Assembly: GCA_018902755.1 (NCBI GenBank)
Contig: JAHIQI010000037.1
Span: forward strand, 1-64,000
Reading direction: 5' to 3'
Origin: Pseudomonadota bacterium
GTDB lineage: Bacteria; Desulfobacterota; Desulfarculia; Desulfarculales; Desulfarculaceae
DNA: 64,000 nt
Shown here: one piece after another, positions 7,298-16,614 of the stretch
Layout of the letters: each line of letters starts with the position of its first letter
How positions within the stretch are numbered: position 1 is the stretch's first letter
Program-made: the position numbers and the translations under genes
Notes under the pieces: model-generated
Seen by the model: only the letters and a program-made list of their open reading frames with translations
The model's database searches: none
What the model was told of the DNA's origin: nothing

Positions 7298-8581
7298 CTA
7301 GTCCCATTTGCGCCGGTCAAGAATCTTTCCATGGAAGTCGGGAATGGTGCCTCGGGGCACCACCTCCACCTGGCCCTTGACCGCCAGGAATTCGCGCAAT
7401 TCGCGCTCCAGGAGACGACGCAGGGCCAGTTCCCCGCCCACCTCATCCATCGTCTCCACTTTCACGGTCAGCAGATCCTGGTCCTGGTGACGGCTCACCT
7501 CGGCCTGGTACTTGAACACCTCTGGTCGCGCCGCAAACAACTCGTCCAACTGCCATGGGTGCACGAAGGTGCCACGCACCTTGACCGCTTGGTCCATGCG
7601 GCCCAGCACACCTTTTATGCGCGGGCTGGTGCGGCCGCAAGGGCAATCGCCCTCCATCCACATGGAAAGGTCGCCGGTTGCCAAGCGCAGCATGGGATAG
7701 GACGGGTTGAGGTTGCTGGCCACCACTTCGCCGGCAACCCCCGGGGGTTGGGGCTGGCCGGTGGACGGGTCCACCACCTCCACCAGCATGTTCTGGGGCA
7801 CGTGCAGGCCGGACGCTTCTTTACACTCGTAGCCCAGGCATCCCAGGTAGACCGTAGCGTAGCTCTGGCGAACGGATATACCCAGTTTGTCCTGCAGGCG
7901 TTGCCGCAGGCTCTCGGGCAGCATCTCCGCACCTACCACCGCCACCTCCAGGGGCAGGTCGCTCGTCGGGTCCAAGCCCATGGCCTCGGCCCGCTGGGCA
8001 ATGGTCATCAGAAAGCTGGGGGTGCCCATGTAGGCGGTGACCCCTATCTTCTGCATGATGCGCGCCTGCATGAACGCGTTGCCCGTGCCGGATGGCAGGA
8101 CCGTGGCCCCGATCATATTGAGGGAGTCGTCGAGCATGTGCGCATAGGGCCAGAGATGATAGGAAAAAGTATTCAGCACCCGGTCGCCGGGCAAGATACC
8201 CCCCCCGCACAAGGCCTCGGCCAGGGACGTCTGCTGGTACCGGCTCTCGCCGGGCTGCCACAGGAAGCCGGGGTTTATGTAGATGCGATGGAACTCCTCG
8301 GCCGGCACGGTCTCAAAGCCGCCAAAGGGAGGGTCTTGCTCTTGCCTGGCGATCAAATCGCTCATGGTGAGGATAGGCAGGCGCCCCAGGTCCTCCATAC
8401 CACGGAAGGAATCCGCCCGCACACCGGCTCGGCCATAAAGCTCCGCATAGGCCGTGGACCGCTCCACGCAAAAAGCCAAGGTCTGGCGCAACCTGGCGTC
8501 AATCTCCGCGCGGCTGATGGACCACGGGCCGGTTTCGGCTGATTGGTCGAAATAACCCCAGGGGCGCTGGCTGCTGGGCAT
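7298..8581 (-). CDS. Phenylacetate-CoA ligase family protein (PaaK-like)
   Basis: This 427-residue acyl-adenylate-forming enzyme would make an aryl- or acyl-CoA thioester from acid, ATP and CoA. It shows the family segments YMGTPSFLM, GAEMLPESLRQRL, YECKEASGLHV, GEVVASNLNPSYPMLRLATGDL, a CPCGR zinc-type motif and the C-terminal hinge VLGRMDQAVKVRGTFVHPWQ. The ATG at 8581 is preferred over an upstream in-frame start at 8674 because it has an AGAGG site and gives the family length. The ACT gene follows in an operon. The true substrate (phenylacetate, indole-acetate or another acid) cannot be read from sequence. Confidence 0.85.
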   Translation of the reverse strand: MPSSQRPWGYFDQSAETGPWSISRAEIDARLRQTLAFCVERSTAYAELYGRAGVRADSFRGMEDLGRLPILTMSDLIARQEQDPPFGGFETVPAEEFHRIYINPGFLWQPGESRYQQTSLAEALCGGGILPGDRVLNTFSYHLWPYAHMLDDSLNMIGATVLPSGTGNAFMQARIMQKIGVTAYMGTPSFLMTIAQRAEAMGLDPTSDLPLEVAVVGAEMLPESLRQRLQDKLGISVRQSYATVYLGCLGYECKEASGLHVPQNMLVEVVDPSTGQPQPPGVAGEVVASNLNPSYPMLRLATGDLSMWMEGDCPCGRTSPRIKGVLGRMDQAVKVRGTFVHPWQLDELFAARPEVFKYQAEVSRHQDQDLLTVKVETMDEVGGELALRRLLERELREFLAVKGQVEVVPRGTIPDFHGKILDRRKWD

Positions 8582-8962
8582 ATGATTCCTCTCTGGAGGA
8601 GCAGCAGGATTATTTTCAGCATATCCCAGGGGGGCGATAGGATACAAGCGGTTGGAAAACCGCCCGGCCAGCAACGTCTTGACAACAAAAACCCATTTTG
8701 TAGATAATGATGATGATTTTAGTATGGTTTAAATCGCCTTGATCGCCAGGAGCCTGTTGATGAGCGGCTTTATCCGGATCTCCAATGGCGCCCCCATAAT
8801 GGCAAATTCACTGCGGCTTTTCTTTTCATCCTCTCTGCTCGCACTTCTAGGTTCGGACTGCGGTTTTCGCCCCAACCGCCGCCTTCGCAACCACCCCAAC
8901 CCCTTATGCACGTATTCGGCTACCTGTGGCACCAACACGGCCCGGGAGGCTTTTATCAAATA

Positions 8963-8990
8963 GGTCCGCCCCAGCGGGCCGTTTTTATTG
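8963..8990 (+). terminator. Rho-independent terminator ahead of the metF-hdrA operon
   Basis: A 7-bp stem, GGTCCGC / GCGGGCC with loop CCCA (one G-T pair), is followed directly by GTTTTTATT. It would stop plus-strand transcription entering from the left, or act as an attenuator if the operon promoter lies further upstream. Confidence 0.65.
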
Positions 8991-8999
8991 GTTATTCAT

Positions 9000-9020
9000 G
9001 GGAGCGGCCCCGCCGCTCCC
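9000..9020 (+). promoter_or_regulatory. Perfect hairpin in the metF-hdrA leader
   Basis: GGGAGCGG and CCGCTCCC form an 8-bp perfect stem around CCCCG, about 58 nt before the metF start. There is no T tract. It may be part of a leader or attenuation structure, or an operator. Confidence 0.4.
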
Positions 9021-9078
9021 CTAGCAGCCGGTTTATGGCTGGCGTCCGGTTCGGCGGGCGCTTGTTTTGAGAGGGGAC

Positions 9079-9942
9079 ATGAGTTTCGCACAAAAGTTGG
9101 CTCAGGGTAGGTTCGTTACCCTGGCCGAGTTGGAGCCGCCCAAGGGTGTGGACGTGGCAGCCTTCGTGGGCCACGCGCAACGTATCAAGGGCTCGGTGGA
9201 CGCGGTGGTGGTGCCGGAGATGGCCAACGCGGTGATGAAGTTGGGCTCTTTGGGGGGCTGCATGCTGCTGGCCAACAAGGGCATGGAGACGGTTATGCAG
9301 GTCTGTTGCCGCGACCGCAACCGGCTGGCCCTCCAGGCGGACCTGTTGTCCGCTGCGGCCCTGGGCATCACCAACGTCATGGCCGTGGAGGGCGATGCCC
9401 CCAACCTTGGCGATCACCACAAGGCGCGGCCGGTCTACGACCTGGACGAGCTGGAGCTGATGCAGGTCATCGCCAAGCTTGCCACGGGAAAGGACATGGC
9501 GGGGGTGGAACTGGAGGGCGCGCCCAATTTCACCGTGGGAGCCACCATCAATACCGGCGCCATGGGCACGGTGCAGCAAGAGTTGGCCGCGTTGGACAAG
9601 AAGCTGGCCGCCGGGGCCCAGTACTTTGTAACCCCGCCGGTGTTCGATCTGGACTCCCTGGCCGCTTTCACCAAACACCTGGGCGATCGCGAGGTGAAGC
9701 TCATACCCAATGTGCTCCTGCTCAAGTCGGTGGGCATGGCCCGGGCCATAGGCCGCCACCTGAAGCACGTGCACATGCCAGATGAACTGATCGAAAGGGT
9801 CAAGGGCGCTCCCGACCGGGTGCGCGAGGGCATCCTCGTTGCCCAGGAGCTTATCGAGGGCATCAAAGCAGCCGGCTACAGCGGAGTGATGATCTCCCCC
9901 CTGGGCTGGGAGGACCGGCTGCCACAGATATTGGGGGCCTAA
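9079..9942 (+). CDS. Methylenetetrahydrofolate reductase family protein (MetF, first copy)
   Basis: A 287-residue MetF-type TIM barrel that would interconvert methylene-THF and methyl-THF with FAD. Visible family segments are TLAELEPPKG at the N-terminus, the QVCCRDRNRLALQADLL block, MAVEGDAPNLGDH (the flavin/folate region) and YFVTPPVFDLDSLAAF. The ATG at 9079 follows GAGAGGGG and is preferred over an in-frame TTG at 9067. It opens the cluster metF-hdrA-mvhD-metV-metF. A second, clearly different MetF ends the same cluster, so the two may have different partners or C1 substrates. Confidence 0.85.
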   Translation: MSFAQKLAQGRFVTLAELEPPKGVDVAAFVGHAQRIKGSVDAVVVPEMANAVMKLGSLGGCMLLANKGMETVMQVCCRDRNRLALQADLLSAAALGITNVMAVEGDAPNLGDHHKARPVYDLDELELMQVIAKLATGKDMAGVELEGAPNFTVGATINTGAMGTVQQELAALDKKLAAGAQYFVTPPVFDLDSLAAFTKHLGDREVKLIPNVLLLKSVGMARAIGRHLKHVHMPDELIERVKGAPDRVREGILVAQELIEGIKAAGYSGVMISPLGWEDRLPQILGA

Positions 9943-9996
9943 TCAGGCCGCGGCCGAGGCCAAGCCTCCGGCCGCGCCGCTGGCAAGGGAAAAGGC

Positions 9997-12900
9997 ATGG
10001 CAAAGAGCGCACAAGCAAAGAGCGACGCAGCCCTGGCCCCGCCCGTGGGCAGGGTCATGGTGGTGGGAGGCGGCATCGCGGGGATGCAGTCGGCTCTGGA
10101 CCTGGCCAACTCAGGCTATTACGTCTACCTTGTGGAGAACGATCCGGCCATCGGTGGCCTGATGTCCCAGTTGGACAAGACCTTCCCGACCAACGACTGC
10201 GCGATGTGAATTATCTCGCCTAAACTGGTCGAGGTCGGCCGGCATCTGAACATAGAGATTCTCACCAACGCGGAAGTCTTGGGCCTAGAGGGCGAGGAAG
10301 GCGACTTCACCGCCCGGGTGCTGCAACATCCGCGTTTCGTGGACCTGGAAAAATGCACCGCCTGCGGAGAGTGCGCTAAGGTCTGCCCCATACCCCTGGA
10401 CAGCGAGTACGACGCGGGCATAGCCCAGCGGCGGGCGGCCTACAAGCGCTACGCCCAGGCCATACCCGGGGCCTACGCCATCAGCAAGCGAGGCCAGAGC
10501 CCATGCAAGGTGGCTTGCCCAGCTCACATCGCGGTGCAGGGCTATGTGAACCTGATCGCCGCGGGGCGCTACCGCGAGGCCTTGCGGGTCATCCGCGACG
10601 AGAACCCCCTGCCTGCGGTGTGCGGCCGAGTGTGCACTCATCCCTGCGAGGCGGCCTGCGCCCGGGGCGAGTTGGACGAGCCCATTGCCATTCGCGACCT
10701 TAAGCGCTTTGTCGCCGAGTGGGAGATCGAGCAGGGAGAAATGGACCTGCCCGAGACCAAGCCTTCCCGGGGCGAGAAGATAGCCATTATCGGCTCTGGC
10801 CCGGCGGGTCTTGCGGCGGCCTACTACCTTGCCCTGGATGGTTTCAAAGTCACCACCTTCGAGTCCCTGCCGGTGGCCGGGGGCATGCTCCGGGTAGGCA
10901 TCCCGGACTACCGTCTGCCCCAGCGCATCCTGGACTACGAAATAGACTACATCAAGGCCCTGGGCGTGGAGATACGCCTCAACAGCACCCTGGGCGAAGA
11001 TTTCACCGTGGCCCAACTGCAGCAGGAGGGCTACAGGGCGGTGATCATGGCCGTGGGCGCCCACCATTGCCTCACTTTGGGGGTGGATGGCGAGGACGTG
11101 CAAGGGGTGCGGCCTGGCGTGGAATTTCTGCGTCAGGCCGGTCTGGGACAGGCCAGCTCTCCGGGCAAGCGGGTGGTGGTGGTGGGTGGCGGCAACGTGG
11201 CCATTGACTCGGCCCGCACCGCCCTGAGGCTGGGCAGCCAGGATGTCACAATTCTATATCGCCGCACCCGCAACGAGATGCCCGCCTATGAGGATGAAGT
11301 AGAGGAGGCCTTGGAAGAGGGCGTCAACATCCAGTTCCTGGTGGCGCCAAAGCGTTTCATATCCAGCGACGGCAAGCTTACCGGCGTCGAGGTGATCAAG
11401 ATGGAACTGGGCGAGCCCGATGCCTCGGGCCGGGCCCGACCTCAGGAGATCCCCGGATCGGAGTATGTCATAGAGGTTGACGGGGCCTTGGCGGCCATCG
11501 GCCAGGAGCCGGACCTGGAGTGCCTGGACGACACCTGCCGACTGGATGTGGGCAGAAAGAACTGCCTGCAGGTGGACGAGGTGAGCCTGCAGACCAATCT
11601 GCCCTTCGTCTTTGCCGGCGGCGATGCGGTGTTGGGCCCGGCCACGGTCATCGAGGCGGTGGCCCAGGGCAAGGAGGCGGCCCGTTCGGTCACGGCCATG
11701 GTCGAGGGCCGGGACCTGAAAGAGGGGCGGCCCCGCAAGCTGACTCCGGTGCAGCCGGAGAAAATGGACAAACCCCTGCAGGCCCGTGAGCGCCTGCCTC
11801 ACGCCGATCCGGCGCAGAGGGCCAAGAACTTCACGGAAGTGCTGGGGCCCTACACCGAGGAGCAGGCCCGCGCCGAGGCCTCCCGCTGCCTGGCCTGCGC
11901 CGGGTGCGCCGAGTGCATGCTCTGCGTGGACGCCTGTCTGGCCGGGGCGGTGAACCACGACGAGGCTCCCCGTGAGCTGGCCCTGGAGGTGGGCTCGGTG
12001 GTGCTGGCCACCGGCGCGCGGCCCTTCCAGCCTGAAATATTGGGCCTGGACTTCCGCTTCGGCCAAAACCCCAACGTGCTTACCGCGTTAGAGTTCGAAC
12101 GCCTGCTCAGCCCGGCCGGCCCAACCCAGGGCCACTTGGTGCGGCTGTCGGACCACAAGGAGCCCCTCAAGATAGCCTGGTTGCAATGCGTGGGATCGCG
12201 CGACACCAATCGCTGCGGCAACGGCTACTGCTCCTCGGTGTGCTGCATGTATGCCATCAAACAGGCATTGGTGGCCAAGGAGCACGCCCACGGCGAGTTG
12301 GACTGCACCATCTTCAACATGGACATCCGCACCTTTGGCAAGGACTACGAGCTTTACTACCACCGGGCTCGGGACCGGGAGGGGGTGCGTTTCATCAAGT
12401 CGCGGGCCCATACCATCTACGACGATCCGGACACCGGCGGGGTGCGCATCGAATACGCCACCGACGACGGGCAGGCCATGGAAGAGGCCTTCGATCTGGT
12501 GGTGCTGTCGGTGGGCCTGCAGGTGCCCGAGTCCTGCGGCGAATTGGCCAAACGCCTTGGGGTGGAGATCGACAAGTACCGCTTCGCCTCCACTGAGCCT
12601 ATGACCCCGGTGGCCACCAGCCGTCCGGGGGTCATGGTCTGCGGCAGCTTCCAGGGGCCCAAGGACATTCCCAGCTCGGTCACCGAGGCCAGTGCGGCGG
12701 CGGCGGCCGCCGCGGGCAAGCTCTCCCCGGCGCGGTGGAGCGCCACCCGTTCCGTGGAGGTCATACCCGAGCGCGATGTAGGCGCCGAGGAGCCACGGGT
12801 GGGGGTGTTCGTGTGCAAGTGCGGCATCAACATCGCCGGAGTGGTGGACGTGCCGTCGGTCACCGAATACGCCGCCACCTTGCCCAACGTGGTGGTGGCC

Positions 12901-14463
12901 GACGACGGCCTTTTTGTCTGCTCCCAGGACGTGCAGGAACAGATGAAGGCCAAGATCGCCGAGCACAACCTCAACCGGGTGGTGGTGGCCTCCTGCAGCC
13001 CCAAGACCCACGAACCCATCTTCATGGACACCCTCACTGCCTGCGGCCTCAACAAATATCTGTTCGAGATGGCCAACATCCGCAACCACAACTCCTGGGT
13101 GCACACCGCCGAGCCGGCCCTGGCCACGGCCAAGGCAAAGGACTTGGTGCGCGCGGCGGTGGCCCGGGTGAGCACCCATCGCGCCCTGCCCAAGATGACG
13201 GTTGGGGTCAAACCCCGCTGCTTGGTGGTGGGAGGCGGGGTGGCCGGGCTCACCGCGTCCCTGTCCCTGGCCGAGCAGGGTTTCGAGGTGGTGCTGGTGG
13301 AGCGTGAGGCGGAGTTGGGCGGATTCTCCCGCCGGCTCACCCATACCATTGAGGGGGCGGACATCAACGCCCACCTGGACAAGCTAATCGAGCAGGTGCG
13401 GGAGCACGATAACCTCCAGGTGCTTACCGAGACGGTGATCACCAGCTTCAGCGGCTACCGGGGCAACTTCACCACCGAGGTTATCGTGGGCCCGGGCATG
13501 TATGAGCGCAAGATCAACCACGGCGCCCTCATTCTGGCCACCGGAGCCAGCGAGTACGAGCCCAGCGAATACGGCTATGGCGAGGATACCCGGGTAGTGA
13601 CCCAGGTGGAGTTGGCCCAGCGCCTGGAGGATCCCAAGGGGGCCGAAGGCCTGGACTCGGTGGTGATGATCCAGTGCGTGGGCTCGCGGCGCGACGACTA
13701 TCCCAACTGCTCGCGCATCTGCTGCCAGAGCGCAGTCAAAAACGCCCTGCATCTGAAGGAGCTCAATCCGGATATGCAGGTCTATGTGCTTTACCGCGAC
13801 ATCCGCACCTATGGGCTCATGGAAGACTATTACACCGAGGCCCGCCAAAAGGGCGTGGTCTTTTTCCGCTTCGACCAGGAGAACCCACCGGAGGTTGTCC
13901 CGGGCGAGGATGGCGTGAAGGTGTCTTTCACCGACCATGTGCTGGGCCGCGAGATTCAGGTGCGGGCCGACCTGGTCACCCTGAGCGCCGGCATGCGCCC
14001 ACGAGAATCCGAGGACCTCTGGTCGATCATGAAGCTGGCCCGCAACGCCGATGGCTACCTGCTGGAGGCGCATGTGAAGCTGCGGCCCGTGGACATGGCC
14101 AGCGACGGGGTCTACGTGTGCGGCACGGCCCACGGACCCAAGCTGGTCAGCGAGTCCATTTCCCAGGCCCTGGCCGCTGCCGGGCGGGCGGCCACCTTGC
14201 TATCCCAAAGCGAGCTGGAGCTGTCGCCGGTGACCTCCCGGGTGAACCCGGAGCTGTGCGCTTCCTGCCTGGTGTGCGTCTACTCCTGCCCTTACGGAGT
14301 GCCGCGCATCAACGAAGACGGGGTGAGCCAAATCGACGAGGCCCTGTGCCGTGGCTGCGGCATCTGCGCCGCTGAATGCCCGGCCAAGGCCATCGAGCTC
14401 AATTGGTACGAGGACGGCCAGATCCTCGCTCAGGTGGATGCTCTGCTGGAGGGAGTAATGTGA
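9997..14463 (+). CDS. hdrA: HdrA selenoprotein fused to a GltD/NfnB-like module (in-frame TGA)
   Basis: One frame of 1488 residues is interrupted only by TGA at 10207-10209 (codon 71). The flanking sequence FPTNDCAM-U-IISPKL is the conserved HdrA motif with Sec in place of Cys. HdrA is the FAD- and FeS-containing bifurcating subunit of heterodisulfide-reductase-type complexes. Domains: N-terminal FAD motif GGGIAGMQ (~25); [4Fe-4S] CTACGECAKVCP (~120-131); an inserted GltD/NfnB-like NAD(P)H:flavin module (~165-570) with CPAHIAVQGY, GSGPAGLAAAYY (~265) and VVGGGNVAIDSA (~393); cysteine cluster ~630-650; CVGSRD (~726); a second HdrA half from ~930 with its own FAD motif (~1076) and CVGSR (~1225); C-terminal 2[4Fe-4S] ferredoxin (~1420-1465). 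It overlaps mvhD by one base. HdrB and HdrC are absent. Confidence 0.9.
10225..10242 (+). promoter_or_regulatory. Candidate SECIS hairpin of hdrA
   Basis: Starting 15 nt after the TGA, CTGGTC pairs with GGCCGG (6 bp with G-T wobbles) around the loop GAGGTC. The loop contains the G-U pair of bases recognised by SelB in bacterial SECIS elements, and the spacing is typical. Confidence 0.6.
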
Positions 14464-14930
14464 TGGAGGGATTTGAGCCGGTGATTGTGGCTTTTTGCTG
14501 CAATGCCTGAGGCTATTCAGCCGCGGACCTGGCAGGTTCGATGCGCCTGAATTACCCGGTGCACGTGCGCATAATCCGCGTGCCCTGCACCGGAAAAGTG
14601 GACATCCTGCACATCCTGCGCGCCTTTGAAAAAGGGGCCGACGGGGTATACCTGGTGGGCTGCATGGAGGGCAGCTGCTTCTACGAGCAGGGCAACTTCA
14701 AGGCCCGCAAGCGGGTTGAGTACGCCCAGCGCCTGTTGGAGCAGGTGGGCACCGGTGGCGAGAGGGTGCAGATGTTCAACCTCACCTCGGGCGAAGCCCC
14801 CAAGTTCGCCCAATTTGCCCGGGAGATGACCGAACGCATCAAGACCCTGGGGCCCAACCCTGCCAAACTGGCCGGCGCGGCGTCCAAGGGCCCGGCGGCC
14901 GGGCAGGCGGCGGAAAGAGGAGCGGCGTGA
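14463..14930 (+). CDS. mvhD: MvhD/HdrF-type iron-sulfur protein, selenoprotein (in-frame TGA)
   Basis: The ATG at 14463 overlaps the hdrA stop (TGATG). The frame runs to 14930 through a TGA at 14508-14510, giving 155 residues with Sec at position 16. The N-terminus FCCNA-U-GYSAADLAG aligns with the MvhD/FlpD motif CNWCxYxGADLAG, so Sec replaces the second cysteine. Further family marks are RIIRVPCTGKVD, the GCMEGSCFYEQGN block and AQRLLEQVG. MvhD proteins carry a [2Fe-2S] cluster and pass electrons between an oxidoreductase and HdrA. Here it would connect HdrA to the MetVF pair encoded just downstream. Without read-through the protein would lack its first cysteine block. Confidence 0.9.
14524..14540 (+). 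promoter_or_regulatory. Candidate SECIS hairpin of mvhD
   Basis: Starting 13 nt after the TGA, CGGACCT pairs with AGGTTCG (7 bp, one G-T) around GGC; opening the top pair gives a 5-nt loop. Spacing fits a bacterial SECIS element. Confidence 0.5.
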
Positions 14931-14931
14931 A

Positions 14932-15600
14932 ATGATCGTAGCGAACGGCAAACCCTTGGAGGAAATCATCGGCGTAGTCAAGGGCCACCGCAAGATTTTG
15001 GTGGCCGGCTGCAACGAATGCGTCACGGTTTGCGAAGTGGGGGGGACCAAGGAGGTCGGCATCCTGGCCTCGGCCCTTCGATTGCACTTCCTCAACCAAG
15101 GTGTTGAGGCCCAGGTGGGCGAAACCACCTTGCAGCGCCAGTGCGACCGCGAGTACGTGGTGGGCGCCAGGGTGACGGTGGAGCCTTATGAGATCGTGGT
15201 CTCCGTCGCTTGCGGCGTGGGCTGTCAATTCATGGCCGAGGAGTACAACAAAGTTCCGGTGGTGCCCGGAGTGGACACCTCGTTCATGGGTGGGGCCTTG
15301 GAGCGCGGCGTGTGGAGCGAACGCTGTCAGGGCTGCGGCACCTGCCTGCTGGCCAAGACTGCGGGCATATGCCCGGTGAGCCGTTGCGCCAAGCGGGTGC
15401 TCAATGGCCCTTGCGGCGGCTCCACCAAAGGCAAGTGCGAGATATCCAAGGACGTGGATTGCGCCTGGCAGCTCATCGTGGATCGCCTGAGTTCCCTGGG
15501 CCGCATGGAAGATTATGAGGTCCTTACCCCCATCAAGGACTGGTCCACCGATCGGGCGGGTGGCCCCCGCATGCGCATCAAAGAGGAGGTGGCCTCGTGA
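14932..15600 (+). CDS. metV: MetV-type methylenetetrahydrofolate reductase C-terminal subunit
   Basis: A 222-residue protein of the MTHFR C-terminal (MetV) family, a zinc/iron-sulfur subunit that links MetF to electron carriers. The N-terminal part has AGCNECVTVCEVGG and later SVACGVGCQFMAEEYN. The C-terminal part has a dense cysteine array, CQGCGTCLLAKTAGICPVSRC and LNGPCGGSTKGKCEI, suited to cluster binding. It starts one base after the mvhD stop and overlaps the next metF by GTGA, so mvhD-metV-metF are translationally coupled. In acetogens MetV bridges MetF and Hdr-MvhD, matching this order. Confidence 0.9.
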   Translation: MIVANGKPLEEIIGVVKGHRKILVAGCNECVTVCEVGGTKEVGILASALRLHFLNQGVEAQVGETTLQRQCDREYVVGARVTVEPYEIVVSVACGVGCQFMAEEYNKVPVVPGVDTSFMGGALERGVWSERCQGCGTCLLAKTAGICPVSRCAKRVLNGPCGGSTKGKCEISKDVDCAWQLIVDRLSSLGRMEDYEVLTPIKDWSTDRAGGPRMRIKEEVAS

Positions 15601-16529
15601 GCGCAACCACCCCAAGCAAGCTGGAGAAGATGCTCAAGGCCGGCCACCAGGCGGTTACCAGCGAGTGTGGGCCGCCCCGGGGCAGCGACGCCGAGGCCAT
15701 CAAGGAAAAGGCCCGGATGATCAAGGATCACGTGGACGCCATAAACATCACCGACAACCAGACCTCGGTGACCCGGCTCTGCTCCCTGGCCGCCTGCATC
15801 CACCTGAAGCTGGCCGGGCTGGATCCCATCCTGCAGATGGTAACCCGCGACCGAAATCGCATAGCCATACAGAGCGACATCTTGGGAGCGGCCTCTTTTG
15901 ACATCCACAACATCCTTTGCCTGTCCGGCGACCATCAAAGCTTCGGCGACTGTGCGGCGGGCCAAAACGTGCATGATCTGGATTCCATGCAACTCATCCA
16001 GACCGTAAGGCACATGCGCGACGAGGGCAAATTCCTGGGCGGCGAAGACATCAAACGGCCGCCCAGCATGTTCGTGGGCGCGGCGGCGAACCCCTTTGCC
16101 GACCCCTATGAAATCCGAGTGCCGCGCCTGGCCAAGAAGGTGGCCGCGGGAGTGGAGTTTATCCAGACCCAATGCATCTTCAACCTCGACAAGTTCGAGC
16201 GGTGGATGGGCGAGGCTCGCGACCGGGGCTTGCTGGAGAAGGTATATATCCTGGCCGGGCTCACCCCGCTCAAATCGGCGGGCATGGCCAAGTACATGAA
16301 GAACCGGGTGCCGGGTATGGATGTGCCCGACGAAGTGGTGGCGCGCATCGCCGGTGTGCCCAAGGAAAAGCAGGCCGAGGAAGGCATCAAGATGTGCATT
16401 GAGGCCATTCAGCGCCTCAAGGAAGTGCCGGGAGTGGCGGGATTCCACGTCATGGCTATCGAGTGGGAAGAGAAGGTGCCCGAGATCGTAGAAGGCGGCG
16501 GGCTTTATCCCCGACCCAAGCTTGACTAG
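15597..16529 (+). CDS. metF: Methylenetetrahydrofolate reductase MetF (second copy)
   Basis: A 310-residue MetF TIM-barrel flavoprotein. It shows AVTSECGPPRGSD (strand 1 catalytic region), MVTRDRNRIAIQSDILGA, CLSGDHQSFGD, the FVGAAANPFADPYE segment and EFIQTQCIFNLDKFERWM. The GTG start overlaps the metV stop (GTGA), so MetV and MetF should be made in fixed ratio and form the MetVF core. It is longer than, and only distantly similar to, the first MetF (9079-9942). A strong terminator follows. Expected role: methyl branch of the Wood-Ljungdahl pathway, with electrons from the HdrA-MvhD unit. Confidence 0.92.
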   Translation: MSATTPSKLEKMLKAGHQAVTSECGPPRGSDAEAIKEKARMIKDHVDAINITDNQTSVTRLCSLAACIHLKLAGLDPILQMVTRDRNRIAIQSDILGAASFDIHNILCLSGDHQSFGDCAAGQNVHDLDSMQLIQTVRHMRDEGKFLGGEDIKRPPSMFVGAAANPFADPYEIRVPRLAKKVAAGVEFIQTQCIFNLDKFERWMGEARDRGLLEKVYILAGLTPLKSAGMAKYMKNRVPGMDVPDEVVARIAGVPKEKQAEEGIKMCIEAIQRLKEVPGVAGFHVMAIEWEEKVPEIVEGGGLYPRPKLD

Positions 16530-16569
16530 GGACGCCAACCCCTGGAGGGTGTTTCAAGGGAGGGAACTA

Positions 16570-16614
16570 GCCGGGCTGGGGCCAAATGGATCCGGCTCGG
16601 CCTTCTTTTATTTT
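16570..16614. terminator. Bidirectional terminator after metF
   Basis: A 10-bp stem (GCCGGGCTGG / CCGGCTCGGC with two G-T pairs) is followed by CTTCTTTTATTTT. It closes the plus-strand metF-hdrA operon and also lies just beyond the end of the minus-strand kinase gene. Confidence 0.75.

Larger units (their letters stand above)
8582..9078. other. Long divergent intergenic region with two hairpins
   Basis: This ~500-nt stretch separates the PaaK-like gene (minus) from the metF-hdrA operon (plus), so both promoters should lie here. Two small opposing ORFs (8729-8959 minus, 8739-8963 plus) overlap almost completely and neither resembles a known protein. A terminator-like hairpin at 8963-8980 and a second hairpin at 9000-9020 precede metF. 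Confidence 0.5.

Noticed and set aside
7286..8542. Long plus-strand open frame opposite the PaaK-like gene
   Set aside because: It is a GC-driven shadow: low-complexity His/Gly/Gln-rich translation with no family motifs, opposite a gene with clear motifs. The same applies to other long antisense frames in high-GC genes, such as 22199-23434, 12088-13374, 28886-29965 and 45590-46948.
8729..8963. Two opposing small ORFs before the metF-hdrA operon
   Set aside because: They overlap almost fully, lack good ribosome-binding sites and match no family I know. One could be a relic, but neither is supported as a gene.
10279..14463. HdrA starting at an internal codon at 10279
   Set aside because: The 94 residues upstream contain the FAD motif and the conserved Cys/Sec block in the same frame, so the TGA is better explained as selenocysteine than as a gene boundary.
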